Shown here: positions 23,514 through 35,386 of the stretch, piece by piece
Numbering within the stretch: position 1 is the first letter of the stretch
How the letters are laid out: each line of letters starts with the position of its first letter
NCBI GenBank assembly: GCA_019096155.1
Contig: JAHCVI010000006.1
Span: forward strand, 806,001 to 870,000
DNA from: Staphylotrichum longicolle
Taxonomy: Eukaryota; Ascomycota; Sordariomycetes; Sordariales; Chaetomiaceae
Length of the DNA stretch: 64,000 bases
Direction: 5' to 3'
Position numbers and translations under genes: made by a program
Notes under the pieces: generated by a model
Database searches by the model: none
Told to the model about the DNA's origin: nothing
What the model saw: only the letters and a program-made list of their open reading frames with translations

Positions 23514-26500
23514 TCAAGGGTCCTGCAAACGCCAGCCGCTGTCGGCGGTACTGAGGTCCTGCTCCTGAGCCGCCATCGTCAGGGTACCGAGGTCCTGCAC
23601 GCGAGGCGGCATCTTAAGGCGCTTCTTGTTTTGCTGCTCCAACAACAACAGCTGCATGTCGTAGTCTTCCAATGCGTGGTTGCTCCCAGTGGGTTTACTG
23701 TGGTCCTGCGCCAGGCGCTCCTGGGCCGGAGGCTCCATCATTGGGCGCTTGCTCTTTTCCTCCTCCAACAACTGCACCTGGAGTGTATACTCTTGCATGA
23801 TACCCTCGATCTCCTTGCGCTTCCTATTTTGCCGTCTTTTCAAGTTCAGGTGCGCTTGCATCAGGTGCGCTTGATAGCCTTGCAGATGCTCGCTGTTGCT
23901 CCCGGTGACACGGGGTTCCTGCTCCTTCTCCTGCTGTTGACGCTCTATTAGCACCTGCTCCTCGCTTGCCAGCCCCAACCGCTCATTCTGAAGCTTGCTA
24001 TATCGTTCCCTGAACACCCTCTGTATGCGCTCCCTATGTTGCCGCTCTGCCAACAGGAGCTGCGCTTGGTGGGCCTGCCCAAGATGACTTCCAGGGGTGG
24101 TGCTCTGCTCCTGCTCCTGCTCCTGCAGCTTGAGCATCCTTTGCATGCGGTCCCTGTGCTTCCTGTTTTCCAACTCTACATACATTCGGAATTCTCCCAC
24201 GGGGTCATCGCTCCAGGTGGGACGGGTCCCCTGCTCCTGCGTCTGAGGCTCCATTGCCAGCCGCTTCTTGGTTTGTTGATCCAGCAGCTGCCGCCGGTAT
24301 TCGTAGTCTTCCATCATACGCGCCATCTCCATGCGCTCCCCATGTTCCTGCTCCTGTTGTGTCTCCGGCAGGAGTCGCTCCTGCATCTTCTTTTGCTGCT
24401 CTAGCTGCATCAGCTCCATTTGGTAGTCGGGCAGGGGCAAAGGCTGGCCGCTAGGGTTGGCAGCAAGATACAGCTCCCGGCTCTCCTTCATCAGGCGCTT
24501 CTTGTTTTGCTGCTCAAACAACATCAACTGCGTTTGGAAGTCCTGGAAACTTTGGCCGCTCTGAGTGGCGCTGGGGCCCTGCCCCTGAGGCTCCATCATC
24601 CGACGCTTCATGTCTTGTTGCTCTATTAACTGCCGCTGGTATTCGTGGTCTTGCAAAGCGTGGTTGCTCGTGGTCGTAGGAATGATATCCTGCCCCGCTT
24701 GCCCCTGAGGCTTCATCATCAGACGCTTCTTGTTTTGTTGATCCAACAACCTCCGCTGCATTTCGTAGTCTTGCTCCTGACGCGCCATCATTAGCCGCTT
24801 CTTGTTTTGCTGCTCTTGCAACAGCAGCTGTAATTGGTAGTCTGGAATAGCGGAGTTGGTCCCGGTGGTCTTGCTGTGGTCCTGCTCCTTACGCTCCGGC
24901 TGTCCATTGGACACCCCAGACATCATAATGTCGGGGCCCTTCTTGGCTGCATGCCAAAACTCAAGAGGGAAGCGTTCGCGAATCCGGGTGCAGGAAGGGC
25001 GTTCCACCAGGTTGAGTATGTGTCCTCCAGAGTTGCTACGGATATGTTTGTCGGCTCCATACTCTACAATGAGCAGGGAAGCAATCTCGACATCATCCCT
25101 GGCCACTGCGGCCCACAAAGCCGGGATTCCCTCCCTCGTGCACCAGGTGTCCACTTTGGCTCCGTGCTCCAGCAGCCACCGGCATACCTGGTAATGCCCG
25201 GCCTGCGCGGCCAGAAACAGCGGGGTCAATCCGTTCCCCTGCCTCGCGTCGACGCTGGTCCCGCTGGCGACGTGCTCTTGAACAAGCTCGAGGTTGCCTT
25301 CCCGAGCAGCCTTGAAGATAGTGCTGCGCAGGCCCGAGGGAAAATGCACGGAGACGGCCTCTGAGTGGACGCGCTCGTTGTGCCGGGCAAGCTCCGACTC
25401 CTTTGCAAATCCGATCTGGGCGCTGAGACACCCGTCCGCGGCGCATTTGAAGGGGCGTTCGTGTTGCCTGACGTGCTGATCGCGCGCATGAGCGGTTTCG
25501 AAGCCGGCGTGGAAGTAGTAGCACCACGGCTTCGAGCACTTGTAAGTGACCCGGCCATAGAGGTGGAACATCTCTTCAAGGTCTGCTGGGCTTAAGGTGT
25601 TGGCGTGACCTCCTAGGAGCGGCTCGAGACTGGCGCGAATCATCTTTACCCGGGCCTCGACGGGGAAAGCGTCTTCGCAGTCTCTGCCATCGTCGGGGAC
25701 ATGGTGCATCTGAGCCCAAACGTGGGCCCTGTCTGTTGTGGTGTTACTGGTCGCCGTTTGATGGCGGGAATTTAGGGCCTCTGCCAACTTGGCGAGAGCA
25801 GCAAGGAAAGCTCCTTCGCTGCTGCGCTCGATACACCTTGCATGCTTCCACCAGTTCGCTGCCGCGTAGTCGAGGAACCCATAGTAGCCAGTCAGGCAGT
25901 GTGCTGTGACGGCGGATCCGCTCATGTCGAGGCTGAAAGGCGCAGAGGATAAATATTGAGCACAAAAGAGAGCCATGTCTGCATGGAGGTTGGCTAAGTC
26001 GAACCTGCCGGTGTGCAACAAGTATCTGGGATAACAACCGGTTCAGTCTCCAAGTCTCTAAGTCTTCTCAGACGACCACAAGAGAAGGGAGAAAAAGGGA
26101 GCCGGTGAAAGTGGCTTACTTTTGGGCAGTCTCGTGAACGAGTTCCACCAGGCCGTCGGGTTCCGCCCCCTGAGATCCAGGGACACCCTTCCTCCCAACC
26201 TCGATCAAGGCACCGCAGTACTTCTTGCCCGGCTCCAGGAGCCGAAAGTCGGGATCGGCGGTTTCTGCTTCGACGTCGATGCAGAATCGGGCTTGGATCT
26301 CCTTCCAGAATAGCGGCCGTTCGGCGCATATGACGAGGTTCAGAATACGTCTTGCCAGGTCGGACTGATACTCGTCTGGCCCCTCCAGGATGTGGACAGC
26401 CACCCGCTCGTAACTTAACACCATCGGTTAGCTCTCCTTGGCTCCGTCGCGGTGGTGGTCCCTTGAGAAACATACGCTTGATCCATGCCCTTGGGGAATT

Positions 26501-28423
26501 TGTCGTCTTGTAGCTCGTTTTTGAAATCACGGCGTGTCTGTTGGCTTAAGAGATTGCCGAGCACAACTTTGGCATAAAGAAACATGCCTGGGTTGCCGTT
26601 AGCTTGTTAGCCGAGATAGATAGACCAGTAGGGCACTCACCTTTGGCCGTGGAAGTCACTCTGTCAACGATATCCAGCCTGACGTCCTCTGGTGCACCGA
26701 ATCTCTTCTGGACTCGGAGGCTTTCTGCTTCACAGTACGACTTGATATCGTTCATGTGAGAAAGAGAGGCGTCCACTTGTATCGTGGGCCAATGCCTCAG
26801 CCGTTCTTCCAGTAGCCCGTTCCTTTGCCCGCTGATGAGCAAGCGCATGCACCTGTCACTCGGTTCGCTGCCGGCCTCGGGATGTGCGGGCTGTGCAGCT
26901 CTCATGAGAGACTCGAGCCAGTCAATGACCTGGCCCTGCACATCCTCTGGTGTCACGCTCTGGTCTCCGGTACACTCGTCGAGCGCATCGACAACGACAA
27001 AGCACATGTTCTGGGCTCCCAGGACCAGCTCTGCTAGCTCACGCAGAAGGGAGACCGACCGGACTTTTGTCTGGTCTGCCTGTGTGCAGCGCTGGTAAAC
27101 AATGTCGAGAAGCACCTCGTCCTGAAACACAGCTTGTGACAGGAGGGAAAGCAGCATCGCGACAAACCCCCGCTTGTCGGGCTTGCGGTGCTTGAAGAAG
27201 AAATAGAGCAGTAAAAAGGGCGGGCCGTTGGTGTTTTCTCCTTGTCTCTCTTGCAGCTGTTCCAGATGTCGCACAACGCGGGACGCAAGAATTGTCTTGC
27301 CTAGGTAAACAGGCTTCGAATCAGAAGAGCTGCCGAGCGTAGTGTTCAAGGCTGGTGTTAGCCACAAGACGTACCTGTCCCCGGCATGCCGGTCAAGAAA
27401 AGGGCTCGCGACTGCGTTGTGGTCGTATCCACCCACTGACCGAACGCAGCGTCCGCCTCGACCCAGTCACCGGAAGCAGAACTCCATCGCTCGCCTGACG
27501 CTTTCTCAAGATCAAAGTAGTAGTCTGGTGGGTCGAGCTTGGAACGGACGAATAGGCGTTTCCCCTCGATGTCTTCGCGATGTCGCCGGGCTGCTCCCTC
27601 GTCGTCGACAACGTGAAGTCGTTGAAGGTGCCGAGACAGCTCGTCAATCTTGTCCTCGACAGACTGAACAGATTGGTGGACGTCGGAAATGGTGGCTGTG
27701 AGCTTCTCGTCTGACAACAGATCTCGGTGCCGCTTGAGCTTGGTCAGGATGGGTCCGAACTGGGTTTTGAAAGTCTTCCAGGCCGAGTGAAAAGCAGTCT
27801 GCCAGCCTATAAAGAAAGAAAGTTAGAGAAAGGTCCGGAGACTGGGGACTATACAGTCGTAGGTACTTGGTCTCGAGAAGATATCGAGTGCCTTCCTATG
27901 GAACTCTAGCACATCGCAATAGTATTTCTGGAGATAGATGCCGATGTTGGCATGCTTTGCCAGAAGACTTTCATACTTGGACAAGCTGGGAAGAAAGTCG
28001 CCGATTTCGGCGTACGTATCCAGAAGACAATCCAGTGTCTCGACCCAAGTGCTTGCGGCCTGGAGAAGGTGTATGCTTAGTTGAAGGTCACGATAGAGAC
28101 GCTTGCGGACGCGCAGAACTTACGAGAAGGACAAACTTGATGGGAGCCCAAACGAAGGCCACGGTAGCGTCGACATTGACAAAGAGCTCGATGACCTTTC
28201 CGAGCTGGTCCATCCCCTCGACGAACTTTGCCATCTTCAGCATATTGCGCTGCTTTCGCTGCGAAGCCAGACGGCCATCGACGGCCTTGATGGTGTTTTC
28301 GACCTCTTTGCGGGAACATGCCCGGAACTCGCGTCGCTGCTTTTCCGTCAGGCTCGCCTCGAAGCTGGCGACAGCTGCCTGGAAAACAGCATCAAGTGAT
28401 GCGAGGTTGCCAGATGAAGCCAT
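23514..28423 (-). CDS. NACHT-type NTPase with two C2H2 fingers, ankyrin repeats and a C-terminal QNKKRL repeat array, 1500 residues
   Basis: Seven exons (28423-28124, 28059-27867, 27806-27375, 27300-26641, 26587-26476, 26413-26120, 26025-23514) join exactly in frame. The N-terminal helical domain (1-165; FVEGMDQLGKVIELF, FVWAPIKFVLL) is of the kind that precedes NACHT in many fungal STAND proteins. P-loop GMPGTGKT is at 304-311 and Walker B FVVVDALDEC at 409-418, followed by a GMFLYAKVVL winged-helix-type segment. Two C2H2 fingers lie at 827-852 (Cys827, Cys832, His848, His852) and 858-884 (Cys858, Cys863, His879, His884), and about three ankyrin repeats at 896-1005. From about 1057 on, a Gln/Glu/Arg/Met-rich tail holds about eleven copies of a motif best seen as DYxxQLxLLEQQNKKRLMM. 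Fungal NACHT proteins of this build are linked to nonself recognition and programmed cell death; a role here is inference. The gene is divergent from the SNF2 ATPase. Confidence 0.9.
23600..24850 (-). repeat. Degenerate tandem repeat array coding the QNKKRL motif
   Basis: The last third of the NACHT-ankyrin gene repeats a unit of about 35-50 codons. At DNA level the plus-strand word GCTTCTTGTTTTGCTGCTC recurs exactly near 23613, 24498 and 24800, with a close variant near 24725. The first and last units are best conserved (LLQEQQNKKRLMM and LLLEQQNKKRLKM); middle units have drifted. Confidence 0.85.
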
Positions 28424-28942
28424 TTTGAGCAAACACTGAATCGAACAGAGGCAGGCGTGCGACGACCTAGGGAATCTGAATCTCCAACTCACGAGTTTGA
28501 AGTACAGAAATCAGATTACCCAGGGGAAGTTAGAGAGCTTGAGCCCCTCAGCTCACGCGTTGATGAGCAACCTAGCATCCACGGGGGGAAGATGTGGGAA
28601 GGGCAATGATTGGCCGACACCGCAGCAAGAGCTCAGCTGCGAGTGAGAGCCGGCAGCCCAACGTGGCACCACGTCAAGTGCCGTTGGTGCACAGCCTCAG
28701 GGCACACACCTCAGGGACGGGAGACCAAGGCAGACTCGCTCCAAAGTGGCCAGCAAAAAATCGTCCTGCATCTCGTCGGATATTTCAAACGGCGCTGAGA
28801 GGGAAAAAAAAAAAAAAAAAAAAACGGTTGGACGAGACCGCAAAAACACTTCAGCTGATTACCACCTCACCTCCACACATCTTCTTGATGCTGAATCCCT
28901 CACGCCCGGCCACTGTTACCGAGTCTTTTCCAGGAGCCCAAA
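28424..28942. promoter_or_regulatory. Shared 519-bp divergent promoter region of the NACHT-ankyrin and SNF2 genes
   Basis: The two start codons face away from each other across this spacer, which contains no reading frame of interest. It carries a run of 21 A at 28804-28824, a possible poly(dA:dT) nucleosome-excluding element. Common regulation is inferred only from geometry. Confidence 0.55.
28804..28824 (+). repeat. Homopolymer A21
   Basis: Twenty-one consecutive A lie about 120 bp upstream of the SNF2-family start codon. Such tracts can act as promoter poly(dA:dT) elements and are prone to length variation. Confidence 0.85.
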
Positions 28943-31900
28943 ATGGCACACCAGCATCTTGGGCACTGGCAAGCGACCCCCGGGCCCCGCGAGGCTCCGG
29001 CCACCTTGCGCCCACCCAAGCGGCACGGGGAGGACGCGGCCACACCGGGAGCTTCTCCGAAACGGTCCTGCCCATCGCCGTCGCCGTCGCCGGATCCTAG
29101 CTGGCTGCACCCGGGCCCGCGGTCCGGATCTGGATCTGAGGTGTGCACCGACACCGCCTCGCCATTCCCGCCGTCGTTCAATCCAGCATTCCAGATAGAA
29201 TATCTCGACGAGAATGTCGACGCCAGATCCGATCTTGTTTCTCCTCATTCTGCGCAGGATGAGCTTGGCGCAATGGATTGGGTCTCAACACATGCAGCTC
29301 CTGTTCACGAGGTCATCACGGACAGCGATCTCATCATCTGCTATGGAGCGGTAAGGAGCAGTATTTTTTTTTTCTTCATTTTCTTTTGTGAGAGACACCT
29401 TGGAATTGACATCCATAAAGCTGTGCGACGCCAAAGCCCGCTTCAGCCCCCCCGACGAGGCAAAGCGACGGTTCTGTCTGCTCAGCGTTACCCGCTCCGG
29501 GCTGTATTATGTCTTGTCGACCCGTTCCAACAAGGTTGTTGCTCGCCTTGACCTGAGCACCTGTCGGGCTCTGCGAAGCCTGGACGGCCTAGTAGCTGTG
29601 AAAGCCGTAGGCGTCATCGAGTCCGCAGCAGTGTTCCGCAACCAGGAGAAGGGTGGGATTGTGCCGCTGTCGATCAACGTATACGGGCCAATGTCGAGCG
29701 CAGATCAAGTAGGCCGCGTGCTCTCCAAAGCGTCTGCGTTCCTTCAGCATCCCTTCTTCCTCGAGCCCAGCTGCAAGGGGTACTTCAACCCCCAGTTATT
29801 CCGGACCGGGAATGAACTGGAGGATCTTACCCATCTAGTCGGCTTGACAGAGAAGGATATCAGGGCGAAGGCGATATCGGACGAGGTTCAGCATATCCTT
29901 GAATCTCTCGATGACGTTGCTCCTTCCGGCCACTTAGACTCTGAAGCCCGCTGGCAGCCACAAGATTGGTTGCTCACCTGCCTGACCGAGTTCGTCTGTA
30001 CACCCCCCCCAACTAACCGCAATGGCTAATATGGCTTGCAGTCATCAGGCTACCGCGCTCAATTTTATCCAACGCAGGGAGGCCCATCACCACTGTCAAG
30101 CCGTGCACCAGAGGTTGCGAGACCTGACGAATATACCGTGCGTACAGTTTCGTTTGAGTCAAAAGACACAAACGTATTGATCGATAAACCCCCTGCTGAC
30201 GCTGCGCAGGTCTCATTCCAACATTCCCTCCTACTCGACCGGCGGCATCCTAGCCGACGTGATGGGGCTCGGCAAGACACTTACCATGATTGCCACCATT
30301 GTCTCTACTTTGGGGGTTTCTCGACGGTGCTCCATCAATCCTGATACCGATAAAACTGGCTCGAAGACTGGAGCGACACTAGTGATCGTGACTTCAATGC
30401 GTGAGTTCCCTGAGCACTTCCAATCGTGTCCCAAACAAAAGCTGATCTTGGGCCTTCTGAGCAGAGGTCCTGCATGTTTGGGAGACCGAGATTGAAAAGT
30501 AGGTGAGCCTGAACTATTCCCTTTGAATCCAGTGGGGGTTGGATACTAACAACGGACTCTCCAGACACGTCAAACCCAACACGCTCAGGACATGCAGGTT
30601 TCACGGGAAGAACCGCCCGACGTCGGTCAGTGATCTGAAGGGCTTCGACATCGTGCTCACCACATATGCTACTCTCTCTGCTGAGCACAAAAAGCAAGGC
30701 GTTTTACACCAGGTAGACTGGTACAGAGTCGTGCTCGATGAAGGCAAGGCTGAATCCCACGTCCGAGACAACGGGTAAAGCTTTCCGTACTTGCCATGTA
30801 GTTGCTAATCAGAGGATAGCCCATTGGATCCGCAACCAGCGTTCCAAACAGTTCAAAGCCGCCATGAACCTCGCATCTGTCCGACGCTGGTGTCTCACAG
30901 GAACTCCCATCCAAAACAGCCTGAACGACCTCGTCGCATTGCTCGGATTTCTTCAGCTTGAGCCCTTCTCGTCCCACGCCATCTTCCACCGGCACGTCCT
31001 CGACCCCATGACAAACGAGACGAGCAACGGAGGTTACAGACTGAAGGAATTGCTGCGTACCATATGCCTTCGGCGGGACGAGAGACTTCTGAACCTCCCC
31101 GAACCACGGTTTGAACAGGTCGACGTAGTTTTGCAGGAAGAAGAGCGAGCGCTTTACGACGGAGTTACTGCGCAGTGTGGACGTGACATCGACAATACGG
31201 TGAGCTCTCGGACTCAGGTCAAGAAATACGCCATACTCTTCACGGCTATCATGAAGCTAAGAAGGCTGTGCAACCTCGGAACGTTTGCCCGGTCACCGAC
31301 AACCAACTCCACCGCTGTGGCTGGATCTGGTATTGAAGATGAACAGGAAGGTTGCGACTTCTGCAGCGGAGCCGACGAAGACAGGGTGGACCTCATCAAC
31401 CAGGAGAGCTGCTGCCCTGAATGTGGCAGGCAGCTCTCCCTCACAGCAGATTCAGGCGCACCTCCTCCTGAAGTGATCACGGGGCCTGGGGATACCTCAA
31501 GCAGACACCCAAATGGGGCCGCCTCGGATAGGAGGAGTAAGACGCTCGGAGACGGCGTCTCAACAAAACTCCAGGCCGTGATCAACAGGCTGGATCAAAC
31601 CGAACTCGGCTCGAAAAGGTAAAGCCCATGGCGCCGATGGACGATTGGCGTTCTCTCAACTGACCGTTGCTCAAAAGTCTTGTGTTCTCGTACTGGACAG
31701 CAACTCTAGACCTGCTGGAAGAGCACCTGAAGGCACGGCGCATCCGCTGGCTGCGAATCGACGGCGGCGTCCCCTACGCCCGCCGGCTCCGCATCCTCGA
31801 AGACTTCAAGGCCACAGACGTACCAGTTCTCTTGATGACGGTCGAGACCGGAGCAGTTGGGTAGGGGCGCCCCCTCCTCTCCTCCCCTTTTTTACCCCTG

Positions 31901-32443
31901 AGAGCTTCAACCTAGACTAACACCCACCTCCTCCCACCCACCTGAAACAGACTCAACCTCACCGCGGCCAACTACGTCCACCTCGTCGAGCCGCAGTGGA
32001 ACCCCTCGGTCGAAGAGCAAGCCATTGCCCGGGCCGTGCGCATGGGCCAGACGCGGACCGTGACGGTCATCCGATACGTGGTGAAAGACTCGGTCGAGCA
32101 GGTCAGTCAGTCATCAGCCAGCCATCCCCACACACACAACAAGTCGGGAGTCTTTCCATCGGAGCGATCTTAACATGAGTGGCACACGCAAGCAGAATAT
32201 CGCCCGCCTCCAGCGGCGCAAGCGGAATCTGGCCAAGTTCACCCTCGACGGTGTCTCGCAGGACGAGGCGTCCGGCACACTGGATGTAAGCCAAACCAAC
32301 CAACCAACCAACCAACCCGTGTTTCAACTTCACAAAAAGATGGAGAGGTTGAGAGGCCGTGACTCTGAGCTGACGGGGGTTCTGCTGGTACCCAAACAAA
32401 ACAGGACTTGCGGTTTGTATTGGATCTCGACTTGGCCGGCTAG
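28943..32443 (+). CDS. SNF2-family DNA-dependent ATPase (HLTF/Rad5-16-like helicase), about 912 residues
   Basis: Eleven exons: 28943-29350, 29421-29989, 30042-30137, 30210-30400, 30465-30498, 30565-30743, 30820-31618, 31678-31860, 31951-32101, 32196-32285, 32405-32443. All junctions keep frame. DHQATALNFIQRRE marks the Q-type entry. Motif I is GGILADVMGLGKTLT (with DVMG where DEMG is usual). Motif II VVLDEAHWIRN is assembled across a GC-AG intron (donor gcaagg at 30744) that interrupts the Ala codon. Motif III is LTGTPIQNSLNDL. The second lobe has LVFSYWTATLDLLEEHL, TGAVGLNLTAANYVHLVEPQ and AIARAVRMGQTRTV. Between the lobes a Cys cluster (CDFC...CCPEC, about 670-700) sits where Rad5/Rad16/HLTF proteins carry a RING finger, but it is short. 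Proteins of this class translocate on DNA in repair or transcription. The exon 10 acceptor may lie 3 nt upstream (tandem AAGCAG). Confidence 0.88.
32291..32316 (+). repeat. CCAA tetranucleotide microsatellite in an intron
   Basis: Five to six AACC/CCAA units follow one another inside the last intron of the SNF2-family gene, just after its donor site. Confidence 0.75.
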
Positions 32444-33244
32444 AGGGAAGTGGGAGAATGGAGAAGGACAGTGTTCAAGTTTCAGGTTTCGCCCCGCCGC
32501 GGCACCTCAGCGCAACACCACCATCCTTTGGCAAATGAGACGCGTGTCGCAATGTCTTGAGGGACAAAAAAGCAGCCGAGCGTGGAGCGGACGCTCAATC
32601 GTCTCCGGGAGTAACAATAAGAAGACCGGGGCTGAGCCGTCGTCTTGCAGGCAGCATGGTAGGACTTGGTCGTGCTGCCGTATTGAGAGACATCTCGAGC
32701 TCCGGATCGGACAGAAAGCGAGGTGTTTTCTTCTTCTCCCTTGTGCATGTGATGCAGCATCAGGGGGATCGTGGGGTTACCTTCTGTTTCTTCTTTCGGC
32801 GCAATCATGGTCATCGCAGAGCGCCTACCCAGGGGAACTTGAAGAATGTCGAGCCAGGATGGCGTCGTCCTCGGCGTGTGCGGCATTGATTTCGGTTGCC
32901 CTTGGCTCGTTTGTCTGGGTGATTATCCCACAGAGCAACACCACAAGAAGGATCCGAGAGCTGCCAACGTCGTTCTCTTGCTGCTGTTTGAATCCATCCG
33001 CTTCCTTGGACCGGGGATCAAACCTCTGTTGCTTATGCCACATCCCATTCTGCTATATATACGTACGTACAACACAGCTCATCCCTCATGAGATGTGATC
33101 ACACTCCTTGTCCATCTCCAAACATGTATCGTCACGTTCCCGGCCTGCCGTTCACCCATGCTGGGTTTGGCAGGAACCGAAACAGAGCACTGACCGACTA
33201 GGTAGCCAGAGCGAACGTGAAGTCTATTGACGGCAGTCCAAAAC
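32444..33244. other. Intergenic, convergent 3' ends (SNF2-family / HET gene)
   Basis: No conserved coding sequence is visible in these 800 bp. A short TATATATACGTACGTAC stretch lies near 33053. They probably include both 3' UTRs. Confidence 0.55.
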
Positions 33245-35386
33245 CTAGATGATGACAACTGTTTGTTCAGCCGCCGAACGATACACCAGCTCGAAAGCAT
33301 CCGCCAGTGAGGCACCACGCCGGTTCCCTATGCCCATGCACCCAATCCGCTCATAGATTCCATCAGCACCAGCGACCGGCCTCAGGACCAGCGACACAAA
33401 GGCATCCGACGAGCCATACTTCAACCAGGCCATCTGCAGGCATGTCACCTCCACCCCCGGGAGCACCTGATCGTCGCCGGGAACGTCCAGGAGGTAATCC
33501 GCCTTCATGCTCATCTTCACACCGCCCGGAAACAAGACGTGATGGGTGACGTTTTCCTCCCCGTCCAACATCTCCACCTCCCGCCCGAGAATGCCAGTCG
33601 CGAGACGACCCGAGATCTGCAGTCGGCCGTGCACTATGCTACCAAACTCGTCCACGCCCCCCGGCGTGACGGTGCACTCCTCCACCCTGGCAAAGTGCTG
33701 ATACGGCTCCCTCTCCTCCTCGGAAAGCCCTTCGTTCCAGTAGATGATGTCGTCCGTGTACATGATGCGGCGGTCGTCGACGCTCGCCCAGGACCACGTC
33801 GGCGCCGCGCGCGGGGCCGGCGGCCGCGGCCGCTTGGTGCGGCTCGCGCCGTTGCAGTACCAGAGCAGGTCGTCCATCAGCGTGTCCTGCCAGAGGCCCG
33901 CGCGGTAGGCCGAGCGGCGCCGCGCGGCCATGTGCTTGGCCAGCCCGCCGATGGCGGGCAGCCGGTCGCCGTGCTTGGTGATGTCCAGGGTCACGTACGA
34001 GCTCACCATGGTCCGCCACAGCCGGGCGATGTAGTAGTGGGCGTACTCGGCCCAGTCGACGCCGTCCATCTCGCTGTCCAGGGCGTCGGCGTGGACGAGT
34101 TTGGGGATGGTGATGGGGATGTCGGTGGACGAGCCGTAGTACCCGATGCCCGTGCACTCGCAGTTGACCTCGCTCCGGCACTCGAAGAAGACCTCGTACC
34201 GCCCAAAGTGGAGCACCCTGGTCGACAGCAGCCGCTCCTGCAGCACCCACGCCCGGGTGAGGATGGGGTAGTGTTCGATGGTCATGTGGCCGCGGTGCTC
34301 CTCGATCCAGAAGCCGGTGCTCGTGCACTCGAGCTGGTGGTCGATCCGCTCGCGGAAGAAGACGCGGTAGGTCCCGCCCCCGGCGCCGGGCGCGACCCCG
34401 GAGACCTCGACGTCCGGGGTCTCGCGGAACAGCCCGCCCCGGCCGTCCCGCGAGTGCGTGGCGGAGATGGTGAGATACGCCCGGCTGTAGACGTCGCACA
34501 TCTTGGCGGACTCGACTTTCCAGTCCTCCAGGTCGTCTTGGACGATGCACAGCGAGTCGATCCAGATGTACTGGACTCCGAGGCGCCGCGTGAGGACGAC
34601 GGCGTCCTGGAACGTCCTGGATAGGTCCTCCATCCTGATCCCTGCCGCTCGCTCCTTCAGGGTCGACCGCGTGGTGGTGATGATCTGCTCCCTCCCCCAG
34701 CAGTGGCTGAGACAGATGTAGCGGGCGACTTTCCCGCGCGGTTCAACAAGTCTGATGGTCGGGTTGCTGCCGGTGCCCACGTCTATCACGCGGGTTGGCA
34801 ACTCGGCTTCCGTGGGCGCAATGCAGTATTCGTGGGATGGGCCGAGACACTCCTCGATCCAGCCCTGGATACTAGCCATGGCGACATCCGAGTCGGTCCG
34901 GGGCGACGTCCGCTCATAAGTCGGAAACGTTTCCCAGTCCGCAGGCACCGGACAGTCAGATTCTGCAGATTGGGGGTCAGCGCCGGGATCGCCTGGTCGG
35001 GATTGTGACTTATTGAGTATTGACTCTTGTCACCCTCTATCTCACCTACCTTCTTCCGCAAAGAGCTCAATGTCAAAATAGCTCCCGTCCACCAGCCGGA
35101 AGCGGAACTCCTTGTTCGTGTCGGCCACGGTCCCCACCATGTTTTCGTAGTGGAAAAACAGGCTGAAGCTCTCGATGTCTGATTCCTTGATGCCGTGTTG
35201 CCGCAGACAGCCCCGGATGCCGCGCGTGAGCATCTCACAGATGAAGCAGGACTCGGCCGAGGCTGTGATCTGACCCCAATGGAGCCCGACGAGTTTGTGA
35301 GTCCTGGACTCGCCGCCAACGACGGGCCTTCCCTTCTCCCGCTTCTCCCCGATTCCTCGAAAGTCATGGCAGATGGGACACGGCAT
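33245..35386 (-). CDS. HET (heterokaryon incompatibility) domain protein, 684 residues
   Basis: Two exons, 35386-35050 and 34962-33245, join through a GTAGGT...CTGCAG intron with a GCTGAC branch point. The protein starts MPCPICHDFRGIG; this CxxC, together with ESCFICEML (about residue 50), gives a small Cys-rich N-terminal region seen in many HET proteins. The HET domain (about 193-345) shows its three hallmark blocks: RYICLSHCWG, FQDAVVLTRRLGVQYIWIDS with LCIVQDD, and CDVYSRAYLTISATHS with RDGRGGLF. RAWVLQERLLSTRVLHFG follows. HET domains trigger cell death when incompatible hyphae fuse or when a partner sensor is activated. An in-frame upstream Met at 35560 exists, but the start at 35386 fits the family better. 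The gene sits in the same accessory stretch as the NACHT-ankyrin gene. Confidence 0.92.
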
